The notes beneath the pieces are model-generated. The model had not been told where the DNA came from and ran no database searches. It saw nothing but the letters and a program-made list of their open reading frames with translations. Of a stretch of DNA of 64,000 bases, positions 47,736 to 59,160 are shown in pieces; the first letter of the stretch is position 1, and every line of letters begins with the position of its first letter. A program made the position numbers and the translations under genes. The DNA comes from Spirodela intermedia (Eukaryota > Streptophyta > Magnoliopsida > Alismatales > Araceae): the NCBI GenBank assembly GCA_902729315.2, contig LR746265.1:7508892-7572891 (forward strand), given 5' to 3'.

Positions 47736-49260
47736 TGTGATAGTTAATAGTCGCGCTAAAAGTCATATGTATCTGGTCATGAATGCCTAGAATTAGGGTC
47801 TATAGATCAAGGACTTTGTCCCACATCAGAAGCTAATAACGAACAAAGCCACAAAAACTCATCTAACATCCACAATATTACAAGTAAGAGCCTGAAATTG
47901 TGGGAGAGCCGATGCTACTCGACACTTTCAAACATGTTAATTGGTAAAAGATCTAGAGCTGCCCTAACTACTTAAGGAAAGATCTAAGCCCACTCAACTC
48001 TATGAAGATCTCCAACTATATCTCTAGTGTACACTCAACAAATAGCTGCATACTAAGATAACAATGTAGAGCTTAATTATTATGATATGGAATTGTGTAC
48101 GGTACAATTTTTTTAGTAAACACATTTACACTTGATTTGTGGGCTGAACCCTAAAAGGGTAATGGTGCAATAATTGCTTAAGAGCAATCTTATTGATAAC
48201 CCTATGAGCATATGGGAAAGCTTTTCACTTAAGTTGAAGGAAAAATTACTCTAAATTGCATGTATGTTGATTTGTTTTCTGTGTGTTCTCTAGTTTTGTG
48301 TATGTCTATTATGTTCTAGTCACCAATGGTTGATTTACCTCAATTAGATAAAATATTTAAATTATAATCTTAAATATTTAGCTATATTATTTTTACTTAT
48401 GCTGAATATTTCTTTGAAAATTTTAAAAATAGACCATAAGTAATATGGCATTGAATTATGCAGGTTAATTTTGTACAACACTCGATTGGGTCTGTGTACC
48501 CTGCTCTAGATTGTACTTACATCTAATCTCCTTCAAGTAGCACATTTATTTTAGTTTATTTTATTGATTAATTGTTATGCGGAGAAGTTGAGCCAATGTT
48601 TTACAAAATTGCTAAAGTATATTATTTATTCTAAATGAATAATTAATGATGATGATTCGTTCATTTTTTTCAAAAAAGTGGAATAATCTAGAGTAATTGA
48701 AGATTATCTATAATAGTGACTTGAATTTTTTTTAAAAAATACCCATTAGAATTATTTTTTTTGCAACGTTCAAGTTTCTACATATGTGATTAAAATATTT
48801 CACAAAAAAATTAGTTTTCTATGAGATGAACAAAAGATTCTAGCTCTAAGCACCATTATGAGACAATTCAACCTGTTTCTCATTTACTCTAATTTATCAT
48901 AATAACAACAGATTCAAAAGCTAAAAAAATACCATTTGTGGAAACTTCATCAACTTCAAAGGTGGTGTGTATGTAAAAGGTTAGATGGAGCTGATTGAAA
49001 GTGAAGAGGTTTGCGTTTTATTGTCACAAGAGTCACCACTAAGGCATCTTAAAATCATTTTTCCATGTAATCTAGTCGTCCACAAAACTAAATTAAAATA
49101 GATAAAATAAAGGAAAAAAATGATTTTCCATTGTATATTAAGATTATTACCATAAAAATCCGAAGCTGCAACGAAGACTCAACAGGATCTACAAATTCGT
49201 TGAAATATGACGGTTTTATCGAATTAAGATGGCTATTTGGGGCATGACTTGTCCTTTCTG
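47736..49260. other. AT-rich spacer between HSP90 and the kinase
   Basis: No gene or clear repeat is visible. Open frames are short and without domains. Composition shifts sharply at about 49230, where the GC-richer kinase promoter begins. Confidence 0.6.
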
Positions 49261-50458
49261 TAACTCCGGTCAAAATGAACGCCCGGCCAAAGTGGAAACT
49301 TTGACCGCTTCTGGGGGACTGTATATAAAGCATCGGGATTCGGGACAGCCAGGGACAATATACAACCGGGGACGCCCGGTTCGGTCAACTCCGGTCCGGT
49401 GGACTGGCCCTTGACAGGCTTTAATGCCCCTGTGGCAGCAGAACCGTTGCTTTGGCTTCGGGCGAGAGGAAGGCAACGGTAACAAATATAGTATAAATGG
49501 CGGGTATGAAAAAAATCCGTCAGAGAGAGAGAGAGAGATGGGGGCGGGGGAGGAGGGAGTGAGTTCCAAGAAAGCAAAAGCGAAAGCGAAAGCCGCGACG
49601 TCTATGGATTAGCAAAAGCAGCACCTGTCCTCTTTCCTCTCTCTCTCTCTCTAACGGATTCTGTGTCCATTTAGTGGACACTCTCCGGGGGCACCTGTGA
49701 TTCTCTCTTTCCTCTTCCCACAGTTGTACAGAGAGAGAGTAGGCGAGTGTCGACGAGGCACTGGAGCAGCATTAGAGTGGAGAGATCTGAGGCAGCCTGG
49801 ATTTATCCTACCATCGGGCGCAGACGTGTTCTCCTCTAGATCGTGCTCTGTTGCTCGCTAACGGTCTCGGAGTGGTTCAGATGTTTGTTCTCCAAGTATG
49901 CTCTCAACTCTTGCCCGTTTCTCTTATTCTTTTCCTTTGTCTTGCGTCCTCTTCTGACTTGTTTCGAGATAATCCTTTGATGTGTATTAAGTTCATCCGT
50001 CTACTATTTATTTCGTAAATTTTGTTCTTCCATTCTTCTGTGAAATCAGTGCCTATTGACGTCTTATGTTGCTCTCATGGGCATGCAGATTTTCCTTCTC
50101 CTTCCGATTAAGGAATTGTGAATGTGCCTAATGAGCCTCCCAATTATTGCAGAGGCTCTGCGGGTGCTGAGAATTACTACATTTAGTTGAGGATTCTCTC
50201 AAGCGCTTAGGCCTGGGAAATAAAAAGAGCTTCAGGGGCGGGCCGACTGTCTGGCAAGACTGTGGAGCATTTGGTGCATCTGACCGCATTTCACTATTAT
50301 ACACCCTAACCATGTGAATCTGGTTGTTTCTTTTGGTGGTAATTTCGTGCATTCTCCGTCTGGTTAGATCAAATCATCCGGTTACGTTGTTGTTGGCGGT
50401 TTAGGGTCTGAGGGTGACTTTGTATCGGTGATTCTGGGTGAAGCCAGAGCCCTTATTG
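49261..50458 (+). promoter_or_regulatory. Promoter and long leader of the AGC kinase gene
   Basis: Two TATA boxes are visible: TATATAAA at 49322-49329 and TATAAAT at 49492-49498. Three W-box cores lie nearby (GGTCAA at about 49268 and 49385, TTGACC at 49301). Several (CT)/(GA) runs occur from 49515 to 49740. The main ATG at 50459 is more than 900 bases downstream, so the leader is long and likely contains an intron; a possible donor is near 49895, but I could not fix the splice sites. Element use is inferred. Confidence 0.55.
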
Positions 50459-53400
50459 ATGGATCGGAACCCTGGAGCCAAGAAGGTTACAGGGACCCCG
50501 GCAACTGATAATTTATTTCCAAGATCTGTGAGAGAACAATGGCTGCCGCATTTTCCTGCACATATTTCTCACTTTTCAGGGGTAGCTGCTCCACTCACCA
50601 AAACATGGAAGGGAAAGGGATTTGCGCAAGAATTTGAGTTGAACCCCGAGATTATTGCATTGAAGGATGATGATATGTTAGAGGGAGTAGGCCCTAGTTC
50701 TTTTTCTGGGGCTAGCCATCCACCAGAACCTGTTGATACTGATCTGATGAGGCCTGTCTATGTGGCAATAGATCAAAAGCAATTGGACGGAGGTTTCTTG
50801 AAAAAACAACCGTCTATGAAAGATCCTTGCATTGAAGATCTTTCGATCATGGTTCCTGATGTGAAGCTTGGTGCAGCTTCTGCTTCACCCAGAGAAAGCA
50901 TGGTTGAGCATGATGAATCAGGTGCAGCATCATCTCCATTCGTTGCCCCTTCTGGATTGCAAGCTACAGACAGTCCTCTTTGTCTGCCAGATTCGGAAGA
51001 AAAGGAATGCATATGGGATTCCTCACTACCGCCCAGTGGGAACGTCAGCCCTCTTAGCAGCATCAACAGTGCTGGCATTTTTACAGCTGCAAGTACTGTG
51101 AACAGCTGCTGCACAAGCATATGTAGAAGTGACGGCATTACCAGTGATGGTTTGCTTAGTATGGAGAGAAACTGTGGAAGCACAAAAGGAAGCAGAAGAA
51201 CGGAGTCATTGGAAAGTGGGAAGACTAGTCTGAGCAGACGAAGTGATAGCAGTGGCCTCAGTGATGATAGTAATTGGAGCAATTTTACTGGAAGTGCAAA
51301 TAAGCCTCACAAGGGCAATGATTTGAGATGGAAGGCCATTTTGGCCGTTCGCTCCAGGGATGGCATACTAGGAATGGGTCACTTTCGGTTACTCAAGCGG
51401 CTGGGTTGTGGTGATATTGGTAGTGTGTATCTTTCAGAGTTGAGCGGCACCAAGTGCCCCTTTGCAATGAAGGTCATGGACAAGGCTTCCCTTGCAAGCA
51501 GGAAGAAACTGATGAGGGCTCATACAGAGAGGGAGATTCTTCAGCTGCTGGATCACCCATTCCTCCCAACTTTATACACCCATTTCGAGACCGATAGGTT
51601 TACATGTTTGGTGATGGAGTTTTGCCCGGGGGGTGATCTGCACACATTGAGGCAACGGCAACCAGGGAAACATTTCTCTGAGTATGCAGCAAGGTGCGGT
51701 CAAATTTAATCTTTCTTTGAAAAATAATCGAAAATAATCGCATCAATATATTAAGGCATACAAAACGATCAACCAACGAGATCTTCTTAATTCTACCTTT
51801 TGGGGTCCCTCCCTCATTTAAGTTTACTCGTGATCATCTTCTTGAATTAAATACCCTTATTGGCTGTTTCGGTCATGAATCATCTGTAACTTTCTGATTT
51901 ATATCAAACATATACTTTTCATTGATTGATATTATACGTAATATCTTTGAGTTGACCGCTCAAATCATTAAATTCTTTTTGCAATTTCAAGAAATAAATT
52001 CCTCAGGCTTTATGTGATTTTAGCCTTCGAATTCTTTCTAACCTGGGAATGATCTAACTGTCTTCTACATATTGTATAGGCTTCTTTTATTCATCGATAA
52101 CTTACTGTTGTTTAATAAAATGTGTTTTATTAAGTTAATTTATATGGGAGAGAGAAGATTGTGCCAGATCTTATGCCTTAGTTGACTCGAATGATTGATG
52201 ATGGAATCACTGGATGCGCAGAGACCAACTCATGGGAAAATCAAATGAGGGATGGGTTGAATGTGCACTCTACTTTTCCCATGATTTCCTCCGGACCAGT
52301 CATTATTATCCTGAGGATTCAAGAGAAAAGAATTCAAATATCTAATTTCAAATCTTCATAGAGGGATAACAAGACAGCCCCCTGAACATTTTGATTTTGA
52401 GGAACCCTTTTGAACACTGATGCGCCAAGTCTTCTGAGATTTGGAGTTCTGGGAATCTTTGGAACACAACAAGGATCATGAGTAATGTGCAGGATGCCAA
52501 AATTGTTATCATACTTTCTTCTAACTGATCATGAATATTCTTAGAGGGTACTAGCTTGATGAGTGGGAGTGATGGTGATACTCTTTTCCTCCACATACGG
52601 CATGTTGGTAACAGATTTTGTTATTTCTTTTCTGAAGACGTGTGTTGAGAAATGTGGCCACCTTTCACCTTCCCTTTTGACCGACCACCTTTGTAACAGG
52701 TGCAAATGTAAGCCTCATTATCCCATGTTTATTGCTCCATTATTTGTTTGAATCGAGGCATAAATGACGTTTGAAGAGATTTCCACCTGGTGTTTTGGTG
52801 TTTCTGCGTCAATTCATGCTTCTGCTAAACAGAAGCAGAGTTAACAGCTGTTTTCAAGGGAAAGTAGTGACCTTTTTCATCTGTTTGTGAACAGATTTTA
52901 CGCAGCTGAGGTGCTCTTGGCTCTGGAATATCTCCACATGCTGGGGGTGGTATACAGGGACTTAAAGCCAGAGAATGTTCTCGTCCGTGACGATGGCCAC
53001 ATAATGCTCTCGGACTTCGATCTGTCTCTGCGATGCGCAGTGTCACCAACGCTGATAAGGACCTCCGCACTCGCCTCCGACCCTGCGAAGCAAACCTCGG
53101 GGGCCTTCTGCGTTCAACCCGCCTGCATGGAGCCCTCCTCGTCTGCCTGCATCCGGCCCGCTTGCTTCATGCCGAAGCTCTTCTCCCCGAATAAGAACAG
53201 CAAGGGTGGAAGGAGAAGAAAACCTCGAGCGGAGCAGTCGGGAGGGCACTCTGCGACCCTGCTTGAGCTGGTGGCGGAGCCCACGGCGGCGCGATCCATG
53301 TCCTTCGTGGGGACCCACGAGTACCTCGCGCCGGAGATCATCAAAGGCGAGGGCCACGGCAGCGCGGTGGACTGGTGGACGTTCGGCATCTTCCTCCACG

Positions 53401-53801
53401 AGCTCTTGTACGGCAAGACCCCGTTCAAGGGCTCCAGCAACCGGGCCACCCTGTTCAACGTGGTCGGGCAGCAGCTCAGATTCCCAGAGTCGCCCGGCAC
53501 CAGCTACTCCGGCAGGGACCTCATCCGAGGCCTCCTGGTCAAGGAGCCCCAGCACCGGCTGGGCATGAAGAGGGGGGCGACCGAGATCAAGCAGCACCCG
53601 TTCTTCGAAGGAGTCAACTGGGCGCTGATCCGTTGCAGCACCCCGCCGGAGATCCCACGGCCGGCGGAGATGGAGCTTCCTGGACGACTTGTTCTTGCTG
53701 GGGCCGCGGATGCCGCGGCGGCGGCAGGTAGCAGCAGCAAGAGGATGGCTGGAGGTGATGCCAAGCCCGGCGGCAAGTACCTTGATTTCGAGTTCTTCTA
53801 A
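50459..53801 (+). CDS. AGC VIII serine/threonine protein kinase, D6PK-like, 2 exons
   Basis: Plant AGC VIII kinases of the D6PK/PINOID class phosphorylate PIN auxin-efflux carriers at the plasma membrane. Exons: 50459-51693 and 52895-53801, GT-AG, 713 residues. The start is the ATG giving MDRNPGAKK. Residues 1-300 are Ser-rich and show no domain. The kinase domain starts near 305 with [17 protein letters not shown], has AMKVMDK near 336-342, HRD-equivalent YRDLKPEN with D434, and DFD (452-454) in place of DFG, the hallmark of AGC VIII. An insertion of about 80 residues with Cys, Arg and Lys clusters precedes [16 protein letters not shown]. The C-terminus ends in DFEFF, an FxxF hydrophobic motif (PDK1 docking). 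The protein is longer than D6PK (about 500 residues) and shorter than KIPK (over 900), so the exact subgroup is open. Exon 2 becomes strongly GC-rich after about 53040, unlike exon 1. Confidence 0.93.
51694..52894 (+). other. 1.2 kb intron of the AGC kinase gene
   Basis: It lies between SEYAAR and [14 protein letters not shown] inside the kinase domain. The donor GTGCGG and acceptor AACAG restore the phase (AG plus A gives Arg412). AT-rich with no supportable ORF. Confidence 0.9.
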
Positions 53802-53952
53802 GCCTTCTAGCCCAGCTTTTCCTTGTCATTCTCCCTCCAGTGGATCTCCTCGAGTAAACATGGTGACGTCCTTTTGAAAGGATCTGCGCGCTCGGGGTCC
53901 TGTGGTACTATAAATCCCAGGGATGAGAACACGGCCTGTCTGTTCCTCGGCG
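53802..53952 (+). promoter_or_regulatory. Short spacer with TATA box before the C2orf69-like gene
   Basis: TATAAAT at 53909-53915 is about 40 bases before the chosen ATG, which would give a very short leader. The spacer must also hold the kinase 3' UTR, so transcription units here are either overlapping or the downstream gene initiates elsewhere. Confidence 0.5.
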
Positions 53953-55203
53953 ATGGCCCGCTGGACCGGAGTCCTGAGGGTGGCGCTCGACGATCCCGGC
54001 GGCCCTCTGTTCAAGATAGCCGTTTCTCTGCGGCTCTCCTCCTCCACCGCCCTGGCCGCGCCCGCCATCAACGCCGTCTTCTTCACGGGAGACCGAATCG
54101 AGGGGACGGGAAACTCGGTCATCGAGGAGCTCTCGGATTCGGGGAACATCGCGCGCTTGCTGGTCTCGAAGCTGGGCGGGTCCGATGCGGCCGTAAACGC
54201 CTGGGTGGTGGACGCCGCCTCCTTCAGCGGCTCCTTCGCCGTCTACAAAGAGTTTGTTCCCTCGGTGGACTCGCGGGGCGACCCGCTAGGCTACGACCCG
54301 GAGGGGCTTCCGGCTTCCAGGTCCATCGTGTCGCTCTTCTCCAAGTGCATCCGGCAGGTTCGTCTCCTCCCATTCCCATCCCCCCCTCCTCCCCCCCGGG
54401 GACGATTGCCGCTTCCCCCCCTGGCATTCTCTTTCCGATTTTCCCGGGGAAGAACTTGATTGGAGAACCTCAAGATCCTGGAAGGGTCAACGAGCCTGTT
54501 GAAATCGTGAGTGGAAGGTTTCGATGGTGTGGGCGTATGAACGGAACCCTAATCAGGAACGGAGATCAACTTAATCCCAACGATCATGACCTAATGGGCA
54601 TATTTTCATGTCTTCTGGATTCGTTCATGCCGATCTGCTCTTTACCTAAAGGTTACTGGCGTGATTGGAGCCGGACGGCAGGAGTCGGCAGCAGCCCACG
54701 CGCATCCGAGGACGGTGCTCTTGGGATTCAGCAAGGGCGGAATCGTCTTGAACCAGATCCTCTCGGAAATCTCCAGCATAACATCTGACTCTCTGGCCTG
54801 CTCCCTGGGCGGCCGCACCAGCGCTGAAGACAGCATATTTCCTGCCTCGGAAGGCAGGTTCCTCCGCAGCATCTCAGCGTTCCATTTCGTGGACGTCGGC
54901 CTGAACCGCGCGGGGGCGTATCTGACCGATGCCAGCGCGGTTGGGAGGATCGTGGAGATCTTCCGTCTCTGGGACAGCAGCAAGGTCGTCAGATTCGTTC
55001 TCCACGGTACCCCTCGTCAATGGCGCGACAGCCGACGCCCGTGGATTCGCAGGGAGAAGGCTAGGCTTGCCCAGCTGCTGCGCGAGGAGGAAGCCGGTGA
55101 TGGGAGGGGGACAGTAAGCATCCAGGAGGTGCTCTACTTCCCAACGACGGCCCCTAGCTTGCAGATGCACTTCGAAATCATAGAAGCTATGCAACTGGGT
55201 TGA
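53953..55203 (+). CDS. C2orf69 family (UPF0565) protein, hydrolase-like, 2 exons
   Basis: Homologue of a conserved eukaryotic family named after human C2orf69, which is linked to mitochondria; the biochemical role is not established. Exons: 53953-54357 and 54652-55203, GT-AG in phase, 318 residues. Residues near 60-110 include VFFTGD and a region like the family's N-terminal fold. Exon 2 contains LLGFSKGGIVLNQIL, a GxSxG-type nucleophile elbow as in alpha/beta hydrolases. It is followed by FHFVDVGLNRAGAYLTD, GTPRQWRDSRRPWI and a tail with APSLQMHFEI, all matching the family order. An upstream in-frame ATG at 53923 would add 10 residues, but a TATA box at 53909-53915 lies immediately before it, so the ATG at 53953 is preferred. 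The start is only 151 bases after the kinase stop, same strand. Very GC-rich. Confidence 0.87.
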
Positions 55204-55550
55204 GAGGAGGAGGAGCTCAAGTGTGAACGTGACGTCAGCTAGTTGACTTAGTCCATTTGGTTGACGTGTTCTATCCCTGCACGATCGCCGTGGAGACCGA
55301 CGTGGCTAATTTTTGGGGGCATATATAATTTTATTATTTATGTATCCTATTTCCAAGAGGGTCAGAGATTTTAAATAGCGAAAAGACAAGGAAGGAGGCT
55401 TCGTTGGAGGCCGCTGGAAGGCCGTAGGAAGCAACATCTGGGTGCCCATAAAATTCCCCTTCCCCACCCCCTTTCATCACGCTCACTCCAGCGGTCATCG
55501 CCTCCATCTCCTCCTCACCTCGCCCTCGTCTTCCAGCTCGTTCTTCATCG
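55204..55550 (+). promoter_or_regulatory. Promoter and leader of the ERF gene with W-box, TGACGTCA and ACGT elements
   Basis: Within 110 bases upstream of a TATA box (TATATAAT, 55322-55329) lie a palindromic TGACGTCA at 55230-55237 (TGA/bZIP-type site), W-box cores TTGACT at 55243-55248 and TTGACG at 55261-55266, and GACGTGGC at 55299-55306 (G-box-like). These are typical targets of TGA, WRKY and ABF/bZIP factors, consistent with a stress-inducible ERF. The cluster begins 26 bases after the upstream gene's stop codon. The leader would be about 195 bases. Confidence 0.7.
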
Positions 55551-56312
55551 ATGGCCGCCGGTGGCGAGGCCTCCTCCACCATCGAGCTCATCAAGCAGCA
55601 CCTTTTCGGCGATTCCCTCCCCTCCCCGCGTGCCCCTCTCGTCCTCTCCGGCGAACCTATCTTCGAATCATTCCCGGAGGGCCACAGATCCGCCCCCTCC
55701 TCCTCCTCCTCCTCCTCATCCGGGTCCTTGGACTCCCGCCCCTCCCTGCTCATCGCGAGGCCACGTGCGCCGAACGTCGAGTGGACCGACGCCTCCTCGG
55801 CCTCGACGGCGGGGGATTTCAGGCACTACAGGGGGGTGAGGCAGAGGCCGTGGGGGAAGTACGCAGCGGAGATTAGGGACCCCAAGCGGCGGGGGTCGCG
55901 GGTGTGGCTGGGGACCTACGACTCCCCCGTCGAGGCCGCACGGGCGTACGACCGTGCCGCCTTCCAGATGAGGGGCAGCAAGGCCATCCTCAACTTTCCC
56001 AACGAGCTGGGCAGGTCCACCGACCAGCCGGCGCCGATAAGCGAGGGCTACCGCCAGGCGGAGACCGCCAGCCGGTGCTCCAAGAGGGAGAGGTCGCCGG
56101 AGTGCCAAGTGGATTTGGACCAAGTTTTCCGGCCAGCCAAGAGGGAAAGGGGGGAAGACGGCTTGGCGGCGCCGCCTAGCCCACCGCTGACGCCCTCGAG
56201 CTGGAGTAGCATCTGGGGAAGCGGCGATCCCATAGGGATCTTCAGCCTGCCGCCGCTCTCCCCTCTTTCTCCGCACCCGTCGATGGGCTTCGCCCAAGTC
56301 ATGGTGATCTGA
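55551..56312 (+). CDS. AP2/ERF transcription factor, group IX-like (ERF5/ERF105 type)
   Basis: Intronless, 253 residues; binds GCC-box type DNA and acts in ethylene, pathogen and cold/stress responses in the nucleus. A single AP2 domain spans about residues 92-150: [20 protein letters not shown], then [21 protein letters not shown] and [12 protein letters not shown]. The Ala in AAEIRDP and the Asp in RDP are the residues that distinguish ERF from DREB proteins. The N-terminus has [11 protein letters not shown] and a Ser run; a basic stretch ([16 protein letters not shown]) follows the domain. The C-terminal [19 protein letters not shown] tail resembles group IXb members; that group call is from memory. 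No EAR repressor motif is obvious. The gene is GC-rich and sits in the same orientation as its two upstream neighbours. Confidence 0.94.
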   Translation: MAAGGEASSTIELIKQHLFGDSLPSPRAPLVLSGEPIFESFPEGHRSAPSSSSSSSSGSLDSRPSLLIARPRAPNVEWTDASSASTAGDFRHYRGVRQRPWGKYAAEIRDPKRRGSRVWLGTYDSPVEAARAYDRAAFQMRGSKAILNFPNELGRSTDQPAPISEGYRQAETASRCSKRERSPECQVDLDQVFRPAKRERGEDGLAAPPSPPLTPSSWSSIWGSGDPIGIFSLPPLSPLSPHPSMGFAQVMVI

Positions 56313-59160
56313 AGCAGTCAGACCTCCTGGCTGGACACCAATTTTGTTTTTTCCTCCTCTCTGAAAGAATTACTTCTCTTCGTCCAAACTTTACAGCATG
56401 ATTTCCGCTTATAATCTGAAAGTTGCCATAGTTACGTCTCTTCCCCGTCACATTGCGGCCTCTAAAGCTACCTGCAAGATGCGCTATCTCGATGAATAGA
56501 AGAAACGTCGAACGTTCCTGCAACTTTTCGGGTTCCCCGTCGGCAATCTCGATTATCTTGACAGCGCGCCGTATAACAGACAAAGCCCCTTCAGGTCTCT
56601 TTTGTCCGGACGCCTAGCGACGTCACGGACTGACACCTCCATCGATTATTCAGAAGTATTATCTCTTTCATCCACGTCTTCGTGTCGGCCGAATTATTCA
56701 TTCTGCCGACGTCCAAAATAGGGGAGATGGAGATGAGGCCTCAGACCTGTCGCGGCCCAGCGCGTGGTGCCATCAACAGACGTTTCCGAGATGGAGGACG
56801 GGTGCTTCGTTATCGTCGGCCTAGAGCATCTCTGCCGTCCGCTGTGGCGTTGGCCTGCCCCATACTCGCTAGTGAGAGGAAATAGGGCGACTGTAGTGAT
56901 GACGAGGAAGGGAAGACATACCCGTTGTATCGGAAGGTCGCATCTAGCGGTCAGGCTCGATGACATTAGCCGAGCTGAGGTTCGTCGGTCGAACTTGGAT
57001 TGGCTGACGGCGCACCTATCCTCCAGTTCCCTTATATTTCACTAAAACTGTACAGAGCTCCAAATGGCCCCACTTTTGCAATAAATATTATTTATTGATC
57101 AAATTTTGATTGGCCCATTGTTTAGAGGCCACAGGCATAATTTTTTATGCAAACATGTTCTGTTTTCCCTCTTCTTCCCACAGCTCTAGGTAAATAATGA
57201 TCATAGCGTGGGGCAGTGTTGACATGAAATCCACTAAACTATTGTCAGCAAGTTCAGATGGAAACGTAAAGGCTCTTCTATTATTTCTTTTAGCTCCCAT
57301 TTGATTATGTTCTTAATGAAGGCTTTGGGAGCTTGAGTTTTTTTAATGATGATTGTATTCATGGAAGAGTATTCTATTAACTTCACAATGGTAAAATTTT
57401 ATAAGTATTATTTTGATTGGTGTATACTTAGGAAGGTTTGTCAACTCTCAGTAAAACTTTCTCGATGACAGAAAATTCATCTTCAATGATCACCACCTTC
57501 CTTGAAGGAGTCTACACTAGTTTGCTGCAAGCTTGAGCGCCTAAGAGCTACAAAGATCTAGTGCTGCTCAAGCTTGTCAATGACTCCTCTATGCCAAGCT
57601 TCTTCAGGAACAAAGTCAAAAGGATTATGATCCTCTGACAAACTTAGAGCTGAATGCCTAGAACATTACACGTTCACTTTATATTTAAAGGCGATTGTAC
57701 ACAAGGCCAAATAGGTACTTAATCTAGATGACATTTACTTGGGTTAATCTCACTAGAGTACCTAGGGCCTGAAATTTAGAAGAGAAGTGGGGCTTTCCTG
57801 TGATTTGGTCCTTTATAGCCTTGAATCTGAAAGCTGAGACTTGGGTGGAATCTTGAGTTGGCTAGAGTGGTGAAATATAGTGGTAAGACATCTGAAGCAC
57901 ATAATTCAACTTGTATTTTACTACTGACTTACTAGAACCTAAGAAAGTGGTGTTGTACACAATGCTTAGAGAATGGGGCAGATTTGATGACTGAACCATC
58001 ATAAGAGAGAAACGAAATCATTTGAGTGATAAGAAAATTATGACTTTATCAATTCACCCCCATCTTTATGACATGATGTAATGAATAAATGAATTAATAT
58101 TAAAACATACCTCAATACATGGGGAGTAAATATCCTTGGGGAGTATATCCAAATGGCAATAAATTCGGGATGAAATCTAGAATAATCTTCCACCCATGAG
58201 CCTCCCTTCTAAATATAATAGATCAAGTTATATATTTTGGAAAGAATGGACAAGAATTTATGTTCAGACCACAAATATTAATGTATGAAAGTGATTACAA
58301 ATGGCCCATGTGAGGTGAAAGGTGATCTTTTGAGTGAGTAGATACGTAAATTGGTGTCATTGAATACAGGAGTAATGAACATATTATTTTGTGCTTTATA
58401 AATAAATAAATTCAATGGAGTCTCTATTTACAATATTCCAAATAAATTGAGACAATTTAGAAAATTATGAAATAATCACTCAAGCTAAGACGTAAAAAAT
58501 TAATCAATCGGTTTGTGAATATGAATTATTCTCAATCCATGAAAGTGAATGCATTCAAATTTCTACAAGATTTACACATACACTCAATTGATTGAAGAGT
58601 CTCAAAAATATATACATTAATGTTGAATTTAATACAAAGATGTCAAATCTACCATCACGAGTTAGAGACCAAACATTTTTGAGCGGTTGAAGACAAGGAT
58701 TTAATAAAATTTACATTAGATGACCTAATGAGTTCACTATTCATATATATGATTAGACTATTCAAATCATTGGGAATCATAGAAAGTAGTCCAAGAAAAT
58801 AGTAACCCTTGGATAGAGAATTCCAACAAGGTATCTAGTGATAGTGGAGATGGAAAATAATAGCTTTGATCTTTGCGAAATTACGAAATTTCTTATTAGA
58901 AAGGGGACTAAGAAGTCCCCTGTTCACGTAGATATTCCATCACACCCCTGATTATAGGAGAATGAGCATCGAGTGATTTTCCTACTCACAGCATTCATCT
59001 AGTCCCCTGATATGTTGGTTTGTCCAATCTGACACCAGATGCGCTGGTACAATCATGAATATTTTCTTGATCCACTAATCCATTGTGAACCATGATCTAC
59101 CTGCTATTGGTGTCAATCTGCTCCACAAACTTGGATCCAAAAAGCTTTAGGTGTAACATT
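56313..59160. other. Spacer after the ERF gene
   Basis: GC-rich to about 57040, with overlapping frames lacking domains, then AT-rich. No gene is supportable. The block at 57450-57900 and the AT-rich part to 59100 may be decayed repeat DNA, but no termini were identified. Confidence 0.55.

Noticed and set aside
53043-53597. 184-residue minus-strand frame
   Set aside because: Shadow of the GC-rich kinase exon 2 on the opposite strand.
55716-56297. 193-residue minus-strand frame
   Set aside because: Antisense shadow of the ERF gene; Arg/Pro-rich and without a domain.
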